From Polyangiaceae bacterium (GTDB lineage Bacteria > Myxococcota_A > Polyangia > Polyangiales > Polyangiaceae), in NCBI GenBank assembly GCA_947475525.1, contig CANJMI010000019.1, positions 1 through 64,000 of the forward strand: a stretch of 64,000 bases of DNA, read 5' to 3'. Both the position numbers and the translations under genes were made by a program. Below the pieces are notes generated by a model. That model was not told the origin of the DNA, did no database searches, and was given only the letters and a program-made list of their open reading frames with translations. Below, piece by piece: positions 28,271-37,525 of the stretch. How positions within the stretch are numbered: the stretch's first letter is position 1; the number at the start of each line of letters is the position of its first letter.

Positions 28271-29605
28271 CTAGCGCGTTCGAGCGCGCGCGTGGAGTTT
28301 CGCTACGAGCTCGACGTGCGGGGTGTGCGGAAGGGTGTCGTAGGCATGCAGTGACGTGAGCTCGAATCCCGAGGCAAGGCGCTCGAGGTCGCGCTTCAGG
28401 GCCGCCGGATTGCAGCTCATGATCCGAAGCTCGCCTAGTCCCGCCTCGGCAAACGCGAGGAGCGCAGTGCACCCAGCTTCGCCGATGCCGGAACGAGGCG
28501 GGTTCGCTATCACGATATCGGGGCGTGAGGCGGCCGCGAGCTCGCGCTCGAGGAAAGACACGGCCGTCTCGGGCGGCGTGCCGAGGGCTGCGGCGCTTTC
28601 GATGGAGGCATCACACGCGACGACACGCTCGCACACCTGCGCGAGGAGCGCGGTCGTCACGCCCGCACCGGCGTAAAGATCGAAGCCCAATCGCGCAGTC
28701 GAACTCGGACTCGAACACAGCTCGCGGTAGGCAAGCTCTGCCGCCCGCGGATTCGGTTGCAAGAAGCCGAGCGGGCCTACCTCGATGCGCTGCCCCGCGA
28801 GCTCGAGCTCGAGCGTCCCTTTGCCTCGAAGGATCTCGACCGCCGAGCCGCGAATCGCGTTGCCTTCGCTCGACTGCACCGACCACGCGACGCCCGCCGC
28901 GGTCGTCAGCCCCTCGGCAAGCTCATGCACGCGGGTCGTCGTGCTGGCGGTGATAAGCGTGACGAGGACCTCGCCTTCACCGTTCGTCTTCAGCCAGACG
29001 TAGCGCAGATCACCCGTGCGAGCGCGCTCGTCGTAGGCCGGAATGGCGAGGGTCGTGGCGAGCTCGGCGATCTGACGGGCGCACGCCGCGATGTCCGGGT
29101 GGTCGACCGCGCAGGAGCCCATGTCGGCAACTTGGTGGGTCCCACGGCGGAAGCTGCCAAGGCGCAGGCCACCGGAATTCGACCGCGCGACACGCTTGCT
29201 CGACCATCGGTAGCCGTAATCACTCGGGCCCGCGACGAACTCCGACACGATGAGCCCGAACTCAGACTCGAGCCAAATTCGCTTCTGATCGCGCTGAAAT
29301 GCGGGCGTGGCGATCATCCATGGGCAGCCGCTGCAGCGACCTTCGCGGAGCTCGTGGTCGTGGCACTCCGGCGAGACGCGCTCGGGGATCGGCCCGAGCA
29401 CCTCGAGCACGAGCGCGTGGGCTCGGCGGCGACGTTCGGGGACCTCGCGTCCGATGTTCTCGATGCGGATGAGCGCGCGCTCACCCACCAAAAGATGCGG
29501 GGCGTACACGTCGATGCCGTCGACGACCGCCACGGCGTCACCGTCCTGACCGACCGCGGTTGCGTGGACTTGAAGACGTTCGCCAACTTTCACGGTGAGC
29601 ACCAT
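28271..29605 (-). CDS. Iron-sulfur RNA m5U methyltransferase (TrmA/RlmCD family)
   Basis: 444 residues with the start at 29605 (a start at 29647 is possible but would overlap the divergent gene's start codon). The N-terminal TRAM-like beta domain is followed by an Fe-S cluster motif: Cys81, then Cys91 and Cys94 in GRCSGCPW, and Cys165 in GSCAVDHP. The methyltransferase part has DLYAGAG (SAM site), NPPRSG and the catalytic Cys398 in MSCNPAAL, with the general base Glu in TPHVE. These enzymes add a methyl group to uridine in rRNA or tRNA. Which position cannot be told. Confidence 0.9.
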   Translation of the reverse strand: MVLTVKVGERLQVHATAVGQDGDAVAVVDGIDVYAPHLLVGERALIRIENIGREVPERRRRAHALVLEVLGPIPERVSPECHDHELREGRCSGCPWMIATPAFQRDQKRIWLESEFGLIVSEFVAGPSDYGYRWSSKRVARSNSGGLRLGSFRRGTHQVADMGSCAVDHPDIAACARQIAELATTLAIPAYDERARTGDLRYVWLKTNGEGEVLVTLITASTTTRVHELAEGLTTAAGVAWSVQSSEGNAIRGSAVEILRGKGTLELELAGQRIEVGPLGFLQPNPRAAELAYRELCSSPSSTARLGFDLYAGAGVTTALLAQVCERVVACDASIESAAALGTPPETAVSFLERELAAASRPDIVIANPPRSGIGEAGCTALLAFAEAGLGELRIMSCNPAALKRDLERLASGFELTSLHAYDTLPHTPHVELVAKLHARARTR

Positions 29606-29645
29606 ACCCTTGACGACAGGGGCCGTCGCGGTTGTGCTGAGCGCC

Positions 29646-31289
29646 ATGTCAGCGAGCGATCAAGACTGGCCCGTGACGGCAATCGCGCTCGGGGAGTGCG
29701 CGGCCGGAACGGTTCTCTGGCGAGTCGATGGTCGCTTGATGGTCACCGTGATCTGCAAAGCGAGCTTCGCCTTCGTGCCGGGGGGCGAGATGACGCTTAT
29801 CGCACCGGAGCCCATCCAGCGCACCGACAGCAACACGGCCGGACCATTTAGCAGCACGTGCCGCGCGAATGAAATCGCGCCGCAACTACGGGCCGTCGAC
29901 GTGATGATGACAGGCCATGCCTACCCCGCGGACGCCCACGCGACCCAGGGGACGGTTCGGTTGACCCTTCAAAACGAGACCGGAGCGCTACTCGATCGGG
30001 GCGCGTTCACCCTCGGCAAGCTCGACCTCGCGACGGGCTTGCGCGGCCCCGTGCAACGCGTTCCACTCGGCTACGAGCGCGCCTACGGCGGAATCGGCTG
30101 CGCGGAGAATCCCCTTGGAGTCGGCTTTGGCGCGAACGCGAACGAAGCGCCCAACTTGGTTCATCCGCAGCAAGCCGACCAAGTGACGAGTTTTGCGGCC
30201 GTGCCGTCCTTGTTTCCAAGCCGCAAGCGTCTGCTAGGGGAGCTGCCACGAAGCGTGCTTTCGCAGCGCGTTGTCGAGTTGCCGAGCGATTTCAATTGGA
30301 GCTATTTTCAAGCCGCGCCGCCGAGTCAACAGCTCGCCGAATTGCGCGGTGGAGAGTGGCTCTCCATCGAGGGGGTGCTGCTCGGCCAACCGCTGATGCA
30401 GACCCGCATCCCGCAACTCCAAGGCCTCGCGCGGGTGCATGCGGCATTCGAAGGCCAACTCGATGTCGCAGAAACGCTCCCGCTTCGGCTCGATATGCTG
30501 CAAATCGACGCCGACCACGCGCAGTGCCACATCGTCTGGCGAGGGAGCTTTCCCCTCGCCGACGAAGCGGCGGTTGGGCACATGGCAGTGGTCACGGGAC
30601 TCGAATCCGATGAGGATCCGATCGCATGGCCCGAGCCGGAAGATCTGGGGCTGGGGCAGCTCCTCGCTGCACGGAGAACGCTAGCTTCGGCGCAACACGT
30701 TAGGCCCCAAGCCGTGCCCCAAGCCGTGCCCCAAGCCGTGCCCTACGTCGATGATGACGCAGATGACAAGGCATTCAGCACGGTCGCTCTCGACAGCGAT
30801 TTCCCTATGAGGTTCGCAGCGGCGATCACCCCATTCGCCCTAGCCGCACCCACGGGCGGCGCTGGCGCGCAAGTCTCGGACCTCCCCGGCGCGCCTTGGG
30901 CACGCAGCGCCCCGCCCGCGATCATTTTTGAAGCCGAATCGAGTACGGTCGCGAGCGACGACGGCGAAGCGGCAAGGCTGGCCGCCCTCGAACAGGCGCG
31001 CCGCGCCGAGAACGAGCAGCGCCGCCAGGAAGAACTCGCCCGAACCCTCAAAGCCGAAGAAACCGCGAAACGCGAAGCCGAAGAGCTCGCGGCTCGCGAG
31101 CTTGCCGCGGAATCGAATCGAATCGAAGCCGAGGCACGACGTCTTCAAGACGCCGAGAAATTCAAGGCCGAACAGCTCGAGGCCAAGCGTTCAGCGGAGC
31201 GTCGCGCGACGGCAAAAGTCGCCGACAAGCGTGAGCAGACCGACCAGGTCAAACGCAACCTCTACGGCGCCTTCAAGCGAAAACACTGA
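29646..31289 (+). CDS. DUF2169 protein with C-terminal coiled coil (T6SS accessory)
   Basis: 547 residues. Residues 1 to about 320 match the DUF2169 family of type VI cargo-loading accessory proteins: YERAYGG, NPLGVGF and the FNWSYFQAAP segment are its landmarks. A low-complexity link (three AVPQ repeats) and a variable region follow. Residues about 430-535 form a charged Glu/Ala/Lys/Arg coiled coil, ending in a basic tail (FKRKH). DUF2169 proteins bind VgrG/PAAR or effectors and help load them. A vgrG gene lies 8 kb away on the opposite strand, so these may work together. Confidence 0.88.
   Translation: MSASDQDWPVTAIALGECAAGTVLWRVDGRLMVTVICKASFAFVPGGEMTLIAPEPIQRTDSNTAGPFSSTCRANEIAPQLRAVDVMMTGHAYPADAHATQGTVRLTLQNETGALLDRGAFTLGKLDLATGLRGPVQRVPLGYERAYGGIGCAENPLGVGFGANANEAPNLVHPQQADQVTSFAAVPSLFPSRKRLLGELPRSVLSQRVVELPSDFNWSYFQAAPPSQQLAELRGGEWLSIEGVLLGQPLMQTRIPQLQGLARVHAAFEGQLDVAETLPLRLDMLQIDADHAQCHIVWRGSFPLADEAAVGHMAVVTGLESDEDPIAWPEPEDLGLGQLLAARRTLASAQHVRPQAVPQAVPQAVPYVDDDADDKAFSTVALDSDFPMRFAAAITPFALAAPTGGAGAQVSDLPGAPWARSAPPAIIFEAESSTVASDDGEAARLAALEQARRAENEQRRQEELARTLKAEETAKREAEELAARELAAESNRIEAEARRLQDAEKFKAEQLEAKRSAERRATAKVADKREQTDQVKRNLYGAFKRKH
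30705..30743. repeat. 12-base tandem repeat encoding AVPQ units
   Basis: Three exact copies of ccccaagccgtg (30705-30716, 30717-30728, 30729-30740), then ccc. In frame they encode Pro-Gln-Ala-Val units joining the DUF2169 domain to its tail. Copy-number change would keep the frame. Confidence 0.92.
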
Positions 31290-31346
31290 CCGGGATCCGG
31301 AAGGAGTGAGGCGAAGTTCCGCCGTCTGCGTTAGAGTCCGCCCGCA

Positions 31347-31739
31347 ATGCTCAAGTCGGTCACGACCACACGAGGCGTCGAGGTGAAGGTTCAGTCGCGC
31401 TACGTGCCGGAGCGTTCGGCACCCGATCGGGGCGGGTGGCTGTTCGCGTACACCGTGCGCATCACGAACCACGGCGCGGAAACGGTCCAGCTCGTCAGCC
31501 GCCATTGGATCATTCGCGACGCGACCGGCAAAGAGGAAGAAGTGCGCGGCCCCGGAGTCGTCGGCGATCAGCCTGTATTGCGCGTTGGCGAGTCGTACGA
31601 ATACACCTCGGCGTGCCCGCTGCGAACGCGCTCGGGCACGATGCACGGGACGTATCAAATGGTGGTCAGGGGCTCCGGTGAAGCGTTTAACGCCAACATC
31701 GCCCCCTTTACACTCAGCACGCTCGAAGCGCTGAACTAG
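31347..31739 (+). CDS. apaG: ApaG domain protein
   Basis: 130 residues, normal ApaG length. A fibronectin-like beta fold with FAYTVRITNHG, LVSRHWIIRDATG, GPGVVGDQPVL and the closing TYQMV segment identify the family. ApaG proteins are associated with Co2+ tolerance and Ap4A metabolism, and the domain occurs in eukaryotic F-box and PolDIP2 proteins; a molecular role is not settled. An aaggag ribosome-site-like run lies upstream near 31300, rather far from the ATG. It sits between two T6SS-accessory genes but is probably a housekeeping gene. Confidence 0.95.
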   Translation: MLKSVTTTRGVEVKVQSRYVPERSAPDRGGWLFAYTVRITNHGAETVQLVSRHWIIRDATGKEEEVRGPGVVGDQPVLRVGESYEYTSACPLRTRSGTMHGTYQMVVRGSGEAFNANIAPFTLSTLEALN

Positions 31740-31771
31740 CGTTTGCTCGGGGCCCGCATTACGAGGGCGGC

Positions 31772-32683
31772 ATGCGTCCTATCGCGTTGGCGTTGAGCCT
31801 TACTCTGCTTTTTGGCTGCCGCGACGGTGTGCGCCGGCCGGAACCCGTTGGCACCCCGAGCACGTCTACCTACGCGCTCGCATACCCCCACGAGCTCGAG
31901 CGCGTCAGTCGCGCCTACGAGGCAGGCCGCCTGGATACGCTGCAACATTGCGGCGATGCGGTCGAGTTGCTCGACACCGTGAAAGACCCGGTCGATGCCG
32001 AGCTCTGGGAGTCCATCCTCGTCGCGGCCGAGGCGAACGGTGCGAGCCGGTTCTACGCCGCGCGGGTACGAGAGAATGCCATCTTCGGTCAGGTGCTGCG
32101 CGAGGGTGACAACGAGATCACCAAGCGCACCGCGGGCGCGGCCCAGTTCACCGCGGAACAAAAAGGCTGCCCCATCGGACCCGAGATCAGCGGCGCGACC
32201 GCAGGCACCTTGCGAAGGGTCGCCGACAAGCGAATCGAGGACAGGCTCCACGACGCCAGTGACGCCACCGCGATGATGCGAGGGCGGCAAGACGCACTCG
32301 GCAAAGGCAACCTCGCCCCGATCGCAAAGCAGGCCGACCTCATCGCCTACGCGAGCTTCATGATGGCACTCGAACTCCCGACCCTCGCGTACGACCGCGA
32401 CCGTCTCGCCGACGAGAGCCCCAAGGTCAAACATACGCTCGACCGCCTCGTCGTCCGAGAGCGCGAACACCAGGGACGCGCCGGCGTGACGGACGCGGAC
32501 AAGAAAACCTCCGACGAGCGCATCCGCGAGCTCGAAGCCGCCAAGGCCCTCGTCGTGACGCAGGAGAGCCAACTCGAAGGTGCCGCGGCGAAGGTGGAAG
32601 CTGAGCTCCGCGACACGCGTGAAAATTGCCGCGACATCCTCGACGCCATTCGCACAGCGATAGCCAAACGCCGCCCGAAGTGA
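31772..32683 (+). CDS. Predicted lipoprotein, helical, unknown function
   Basis: 303 residues. MRPIALALSLTLLFGC is a clean lipoprotein signal (lipobox LFGC). The mature chain is mainly helical and highly charged, with coiled-coil-like stretches near the end (DERIRELEAAKAL, KVEAELRDTREN). Three cysteines remain after the lipid anchor. No family recognised. It starts 32 bases after apaG and ends ten bases before the convergent PAAR-like gene. At this position T6SS loci often carry an immunity protein, but nothing in the sequence proves that. Confidence 0.75.
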   Translation: MRPIALALSLTLLFGCRDGVRRPEPVGTPSTSTYALAYPHELERVSRAYEAGRLDTLQHCGDAVELLDTVKDPVDAELWESILVAAEANGASRFYAARVRENAIFGQVLREGDNEITKRTAGAAQFTAEQKGCPIGPEISGATAGTLRRVADKRIEDRLHDASDATAMMRGRQDALGKGNLAPIAKQADLIAYASFMMALELPTLAYDRDRLADESPKVKHTLDRLVVREREHQGRAGVTDADKKTSDERIRELEAAKALVVTQESQLEGAAAKVEAELRDTRENCRDILDAIRTAIAKRRPK

Positions 32684-32692
32684 GCGCCGCCT

Positions 32693-33091
32693 TCAGGGCG
32701 CGAGGAGAAGCACCTTAAACTGGCTTGGCACGATGCGCATGCCGACCATGTTCGTCGAATTTTGCAGTGAAATGCTGGTGAGACGCGTCGCGGGTAAGCC
32801 GCCGACGAGCACCGTGAAAGCCCCGGTCAGGTGGCGCGAGGGCCCCATCACCGTGCCGGAAGCCACGCCGGTCGCAACGCCCGCCTGATCCCCCAGCGTC
32901 AGCGGGATCATCGTCCCTAGGTTGTGTGCCGGCGTGCACATCCAAAGCACCTTTGGGTAGAAGCCGACGGCCGCGGGGCCGAGCGCGAAATTAGGATAGG
33001 GCACAGGAACGGGCGCCGGCATCGGCGTCAAACACACATCCGGAAAGGCGAAGTCGAGTCCCGGCAACGGGCCTTGCGCGTTTGCAAACAT
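32693..33091 (-). CDS. DUF4150 PAAR-like protein (T6SS spike tip)
   Basis: 132 residues. It has no signal and no toxin extension; the whole chain is the DUF4150 domain, with FPDVCLTP near the start, a Pro-rich middle (PVPVPYPN) and GTVMGPSRHLTG then the closing SQFKVLLLAP. Such proteins cap VgrG trimers in place of classical PAAR proteins. A strong Shine-Dalgarno (complement of cctcctc, 33096-33102) overlaps the DUF3540 stop, so the two genes are coupled. It is the last gene of the leftward vgrG unit, where an effector gene would often follow; none does. Confidence 0.9.
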   Translation of the reverse strand: MFANAQGPLPGLDFAFPDVCLTPMPAPVPVPYPNFALGPAAVGFYPKVLWMCTPAHNLGTMIPLTLGDQAGVATGVASGTVMGPSRHLTGAFTVLVGGLPATRLTSISLQNSTNMVGMRIVPSQFKVLLLAP

Positions 33092-33100
33092 ACGTCCTCC

Positions 33101-33748
33101 TCAACCCACTAGGATTTGTTCGCCGTCGACCTTGACGACATGGTCCGCGGTGACGACCGCGTTTTCACCATGCAAGTTCATCGTGCGCTTCGCGGCGTAG
33201 TCGATGCGCTCCGCACGGACGTGGTCGGACTCTTCCACCATTCGGTAAGAACGCTTCACGCGCTGGCTCACGCGCTCGACGACCGAATCGAAGCTCACCG
33301 CCAGGGCCTTGATGCGCTCGACGTCGAGGCCGAGTTGCCGCCCCGCAATCGCCAGTTGCTCGATGACCACGCTGCCCTCGAGCGCCTTGAGCGACACGCG
33401 CGCCGCGACGAACTCGAGAGCCTTTCTCGATACGACCGAGACCCCGTCGGCTCCCACGATCGACACTCTGCCGTGTGACGCCGCGACCTCGAGATCACCT
33501 TCCGCGACAAGCTTCGTTGGCGCCCCGGCTTCGCGCTCGAGCACCGCGAGGACGTAGCAAACTCCCCGCGGCGTTGCGGCGACCAGAACCAAGTCATCGA
33601 CCCGAGGCTCGACAAGGCAACTCGTCGCGCGCTTCGCACGGTAGTCACCCGACGCGCTCCGCACGACGAATGCAGCGCCCTCGTGACGCACCACGATTCC
33701 GGTCTCTTGGACGACATCGGTAGAGAGCTCTCGCGCGAGTTGGTTCAT
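33101..33748 (-). CDS. DUF3540 protein (T6SS accessory)
   Basis: 215 residues. An N-terminal OB-like beta part (residues 1-80, with RRATSCLVEP-type core) precedes a repetitive beta/alpha C-terminal half ending in TADHVVKVDGEQILVG, which resembles the needle-like tail of VgrG. DUF3540 proteins occur almost only beside VgrG, DUF2169, pentapeptide and DUF4150 genes and are thought to take part in spike assembly or effector loading. The gap to the upstream pentapeptide gene is 58 bases; the downstream gap to DUF4150 is nine. Confidence 0.88.
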   Translation of the reverse strand: MNQLARELSTDVVQETGIVVRHEGAAFVVRSASGDYRAKRATSCLVEPRVDDLVLVAATPRGVCYVLAVLEREAGAPTKLVAEGDLEVAASHGRVSIVGADGVSVVSRKALEFVAARVSLKALEGSVVIEQLAIAGRQLGLDVERIKALAVSFDSVVERVSQRVKRSYRMVEESDHVRAERIDYAAKRTMNLHGENAVVTADHVVKVDGEQILVG

Positions 33749-33806
33749 CGTGTTTCTCTTCGGGTGGGGGGTGGCGGAGGCGCGCTATCGGCCCGTGGCG
33801 TTTGGC

Positions 33807-34859
33807 TCAAGCCTTCGGCTCGAAATCCTCTGCTTCGGCGAGATCAGAATCATCACCTAGCGCGAGCAGACGGTGGGTAAAGATCGTGCGGTCTTCGACG
33901 GTTCGGTGAAACCGCGTCCGAAAGAGCGTCGCTCCGGAGAAATCACTTCCGGAGATGTCGGCGTGCGAAAAGTCCGCGTAGCTGAGGTCGGCTCCGGAGA
34001 ATGTCGACGCGACGACCTTCGACTTCTGGAACATGCACTCGCGCAGTTCGGCCTCCGCAAAATCGCCGCCTTCCATGGCGCAATCGTTGAATACCGAGCC
34101 TTGTAAGGAGGCTTTCGCAAACGACGTTCCGAGAAGCTTCGCCCCGAGAAACATCACGTGTTTTCCCTTCGCGGCGTCGAACTTCGCGTGGCTCAAATCG
34201 GACTCGTGGAAGTTACACTGGGAGATGTCCGCTCCCGAAAACGTACAGCGCACGAGCTTCGCCTTCGAGAATTGGGTCAACGCGAGCGACATGCCGCTGA
34301 AGTCCTGCCCAGTAAAATCGCTGTCGTTCATCACCGCGAGCTCGAACGTCGCCCCATCGAAGCGCGCACTCGTGAGGTCAGCGGCGAGCATCACGGTTTG
34401 CTTCAGCTTGGCGCCTCGGACGTCGAGGTCCTTGCACGAGCGCGGCATCAGCACGGCGAAACGGTCGAGGTTCGCGCCCTCGAACGAAGTCCCGTCCAGC
34501 GACACCTCGACAAACTGCGCCACCACCAGCGTCGCTCGGCGCAAGGTGGCGCAAGCGAGGTCGCAGGCCAGAAGCTTTGCCGCAGTGAGGTCACTTTCGT
34601 CGAGGTTCGCGTTGACGAACGAGGCGCGTTGAAACGTGGTCTGGCGAAGCTCTGCTTTTTCGAGCACCGCTCGCGAGAAGTCACAATCACTGAGGATCGA
34701 CTCCCGCAAGCTCGCGCCCCGAAGGTTCGCTCCCACAAACGAGCAGCTCTCGAAAATGCCGCCGCCGAGCTCGGCACCAGCGAGGTCGACGCCGTCGAGG
34801 CAGGCGCCCTCGAGCACCTCGCCAACCCCGACGCGTTCGAGCAGTTCTTCGCGAGTCAT
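33807..34859 (-). CDS. Pentapeptide-repeat protein
   Basis: 350 residues, nearly all of them pentapeptide repeats of the A(D/N)LXX kind from about residue 20 to 320 (for example FSGADLSYADFSHAD near the end). This predicts a right-handed quadrilateral beta-helix. The N-terminal MTREELLERVG is a short helix, and an acidic tail ends the chain. In T6SS loci such proteins accompany DUF2169 and VgrG as accessory or cargo proteins; the shape could mimic DNA, as in gyrase-binding Qnr proteins, but no evidence ties it to gyrase. The gene starts four bases after the previous stop. Confidence 0.92.
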   Translation of the reverse strand: MTREELLERVGVGEVLEGACLDGVDLAGAELGGGIFESCSFVGANLRGASLRESILSDCDFSRAVLEKAELRQTTFQRASFVNANLDESDLTAAKLLACDLACATLRRATLVVAQFVEVSLDGTSFEGANLDRFAVLMPRSCKDLDVRGAKLKQTVMLAADLTSARFDGATFELAVMNDSDFTGQDFSGMSLALTQFSKAKLVRCTFSGADISQCNFHESDLSHAKFDAAKGKHVMFLGAKLLGTSFAKASLQGSVFNDCAMEGGDFAEAELRECMFQKSKVVASTFSGADLSYADFSHADISGSDFSGATLFRTRFHRTVEDRTIFTHRLLALGDDSDLAEAEDFEPKA

Positions 34860-34863
34860 CCCT

Positions 34864-37509
34864 TCAGCGCTCCACGAAGAGGATGAATTTCATATTGGCG
34901 TCGTCGAACAACGTGTCCTTCGAGCCACGAATCCGCGCAAAATTACAGCGAAACAGATTCGCTCCCCGAAAGTCCGCGCCGCTGATGTCCGACTTCATGA
35001 AGAGTCCCTCGACAAAGTTCGCGCCCTTCAGGTTCGCCCCTTTCAGGTTCGACTTTATCACCGAGGCCCGCGGAGCCCGCACGCGATAGAGGTTCGCGCC
35101 TTCGAGGTTCGACTCACTCAGATCGGCCCCGCCAAGCTCTGCCTCGGCGAACGTGGCGCCAACCAAGTTGGTCGCGCGCAGGTTGGCTTTCTCAAGCTTG
35201 GTCCGTAAAAAACTCGCGCGAGCGAGCGTCGAGCCGTGAACGACGCGCAGGTTCGTGCAGTCGGCGTCGTCGAAGCGAGCGTCCTCGGCGGACACCGACA
35301 CGAACACGGTTCCGTTGAGGTTCGCGCCGCGAAAATCAGCCCCGTCCAGCTTCGCATAGAGAAAATTTACCTTCTCGAAAGTGGCTCCGGCGAAGACCGC
35401 GCCGCTAAGGTCGAGGGCTACAGCTTCGCTGCCGACGAAGTTCACATCGTGGGCGACGACCCGTGTCCAATCGCAGCGAACGAACGTCGCATCGAGAAAG
35501 TCATTGCGGGAAAACTTCGCACCGGTGAAGCGCGTCTCGACACACCTCGCGTGCCCAAACGCTGCGCCCGTGAGATCGACGTCGCCTGAAAAATCGGTGC
35601 GTAGGAGCGTCGAGGCGCCAAAGTTTGCATGTTCAACTCTCGCCCCCGCGAGCGTCGCATCCGTCAGATCCGCGCGTGCAAGAACCGCGTAGCCAAGGTC
35701 TGCTCCGCGAAGGTCCGTGGCAACGAGGCGCGCCCCTTCGAGCATCGCGAAGCGGAGGTCGAGGCCCCGGAGGTCGAGACCGGACAAGTCCGCACCCGTC
35801 AGATCGCGATGAGCGAGGCTCGTGTGCGCAATCGCCGCAGCCTCGAGCTCCGCCCGCAAGCGTGCCCTCGTATCGGCGTCCGGAATTGCGGCAGGCGGGA
35901 AACGATGGGCGAACGTTCGATACGCCTCGTGGAGTTCGCGCTCCATCGTCTCGAGCTTCACGCGGAGCCCAGGGGACGCATGCTGCGCCTCCACATGCTC
36001 GAGGCGAACGCCTGCGTTGCGGGCGAGAGTGAGCTGGTCTTCAAGGCGGCGCAGCTCGTCTGCGGCACGAAATTTCGGGGGACCGCCTTCGTCTTTTCGC
36101 TGTTCGGCGAGCCAGGCGTCGTAGTCCACGCCGGCCAACGCGCAGGCTTGGCGTGCCTCGGCAAGTGTCGTCTCCAGGCGCGCATCTGCTTCGCGACGCA
36201 GCTCGGGGACGCGGTCGAGTTGCGCCTCCAAGTAATCGGCGAGAGCGTCCGGATCGTCGGGAATTTCGGTTTCGGGCAGCGTGTCCGGAATGTGCAGTGC
36301 AGGATCGACGCCGTGGCTCGTGAGCTCGTCGCGCATCGCCTGAAGCTTGGCCTCGGCGCCGCGTCGCTGGTTTTTCTCGAGCAAACGCTTGTGTTCGAAA
36401 TCGGCTTCGGTCGTGCCGAGGCCTTCACCATCGATTGGCGGTATCGACGCATCGCGCTCGGGCATCAGGTCGGAGTCACGCAGCGCATGAATGTGAGCCT
36501 TCGCGCGGTCGAGCCGTTTGGCGAGAACGTTCCGGTAGTGGTCGATGCTGAGAGGCTCATGGCCGCGCCGCTCGCAACCGACGACGAGCTCTTTCACGTC
36601 GCTTGCGTCATCCTCCGACACGGGCGTGACCCCACGAAAAAGCGCGATCCCCCGCATTCGATGGGGGAAGAGATGCAGTGTATCGATACGCAGAGGCACC
36701 TCACGAAACTCATCGTTTTCGCGGGTGATGAACGCTCGCGCGACCAGGTCGGTCATCGTCGACTCGAGCCGAGGGCGGCTCGGGTGCATGTTGTCGAGCA
36801 CGATGGACTCGCGGCCCGTGAAGAAGTCTTCGAGCCACTGATCCGGCTCGGCGACGTTGAACGTCGACCAGTCCACGTCGTCCGCGAGGCCGGGGAAGCT
36901 CTCTTTCAACCAGCGCGCGTCATAGGTCCCGAGCTTCGCGGCGCGTTGCGGCCAACGGACGTCGAGTGCGCCAAATCCTGCGGGCGCGGGCTTGTCGCTT
37001 GGCGCAGTCACCATGCGCGTGGGGTGTTCGATGTTCGGCAGTGGATGTGACTCCGCTCCGCCCGTGGTGACGCGCGCGATGCCTTTGCCGAGTGGATTGC
37101 GCTCGAAACCCGGGCCACCGAAGGCGTTCGCCCAAGTGAGGGGGAGCTCGCGAAACGGGGCAGGGTCCGTCGGTACGCCGCGCTTCCACTGCCGGTCGCC
37201 AATCACATAGAGCTGCTTGTCTACCGACCCCAACCGAACCCGCACGCCACATACGGGCGCCTCACCGCCAGGTGGATAGGCGCGGGCCGTCAGCAACACC
37301 TCGCCACGCGCTTTCGGCATGCCTTCGTCGAAGACGAGCTCGGGGCCAAGCTCCTCGACGATCATTGGCCACATCGCAATTTCCTGCAGCGGCACACTCG
37401 GGTGCTCGAGCGAAAAATGCACCATCACCGTGGGCACGAAGTGAAACGCCCGGCGATGCTCGAAAGTGCGGTGCATGACACCGACCTTGAGTGGTTTGAC
37501 GACCTTCAC
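34864..37509 (-). CDS. DUF2169 domain fused to pentapeptide repeats (T6SS accessory)
   Basis: 881 residues. Residues 1 to about 330 are a DUF2169 domain (LPLTWANAFGGPGFE and NPLGKG are typical). About 340-560 is a charged helical linker with coiled-coil potential. From about 570 to 875 there are more than forty pentapeptide repeats, for example LTGADLSGLDLRGLDLR. This fusion joins into one chain what is split between separate genes in many T6SS loci. It lies 16 bases downstream of vgrG and four bases upstream of the free pentapeptide gene, so the set is one transcription unit. Confidence 0.93.
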   Translation of the reverse strand: MKVVKPLKVGVMHRTFEHRRAFHFVPTVMVHFSLEHPSVPLQEIAMWPMIVEELGPELVFDEGMPKARGEVLLTARAYPPGGEAPVCGVRVRLGSVDKQLYVIGDRQWKRGVPTDPAPFRELPLTWANAFGGPGFERNPLGKGIARVTTGGAESHPLPNIEHPTRMVTAPSDKPAPAGFGALDVRWPQRAAKLGTYDARWLKESFPGLADDVDWSTFNVAEPDQWLEDFFTGRESIVLDNMHPSRPRLESTMTDLVARAFITRENDEFREVPLRIDTLHLFPHRMRGIALFRGVTPVSEDDASDVKELVVGCERRGHEPLSIDHYRNVLAKRLDRAKAHIHALRDSDLMPERDASIPPIDGEGLGTTEADFEHKRLLEKNQRRGAEAKLQAMRDELTSHGVDPALHIPDTLPETEIPDDPDALADYLEAQLDRVPELRREADARLETTLAEARQACALAGVDYDAWLAEQRKDEGGPPKFRAADELRRLEDQLTLARNAGVRLEHVEAQHASPGLRVKLETMERELHEAYRTFAHRFPPAAIPDADTRARLRAELEAAAIAHTSLAHRDLTGADLSGLDLRGLDLRFAMLEGARLVATDLRGADLGYAVLARADLTDATLAGARVEHANFGASTLLRTDFSGDVDLTGAAFGHARCVETRFTGAKFSRNDFLDATFVRCDWTRVVAHDVNFVGSEAVALDLSGAVFAGATFEKVNFLYAKLDGADFRGANLNGTVFVSVSAEDARFDDADCTNLRVVHGSTLARASFLRTKLEKANLRATNLVGATFAEAELGGADLSESNLEGANLYRVRAPRASVIKSNLKGANLKGANFVEGLFMKSDISGADFRGANLFRCNFARIRGSKDTLFDDANMKFILFVER

Positions 37510-37525
37510 CGCATGTCTCCGAGCG

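Noticed and set aside
28253-29000. A frame from 27867-28472 on the minus strand as a separate gene
   Set aside because: It overlaps the membrane protein gene and methyltransferase gene out of frame and shows no domain.
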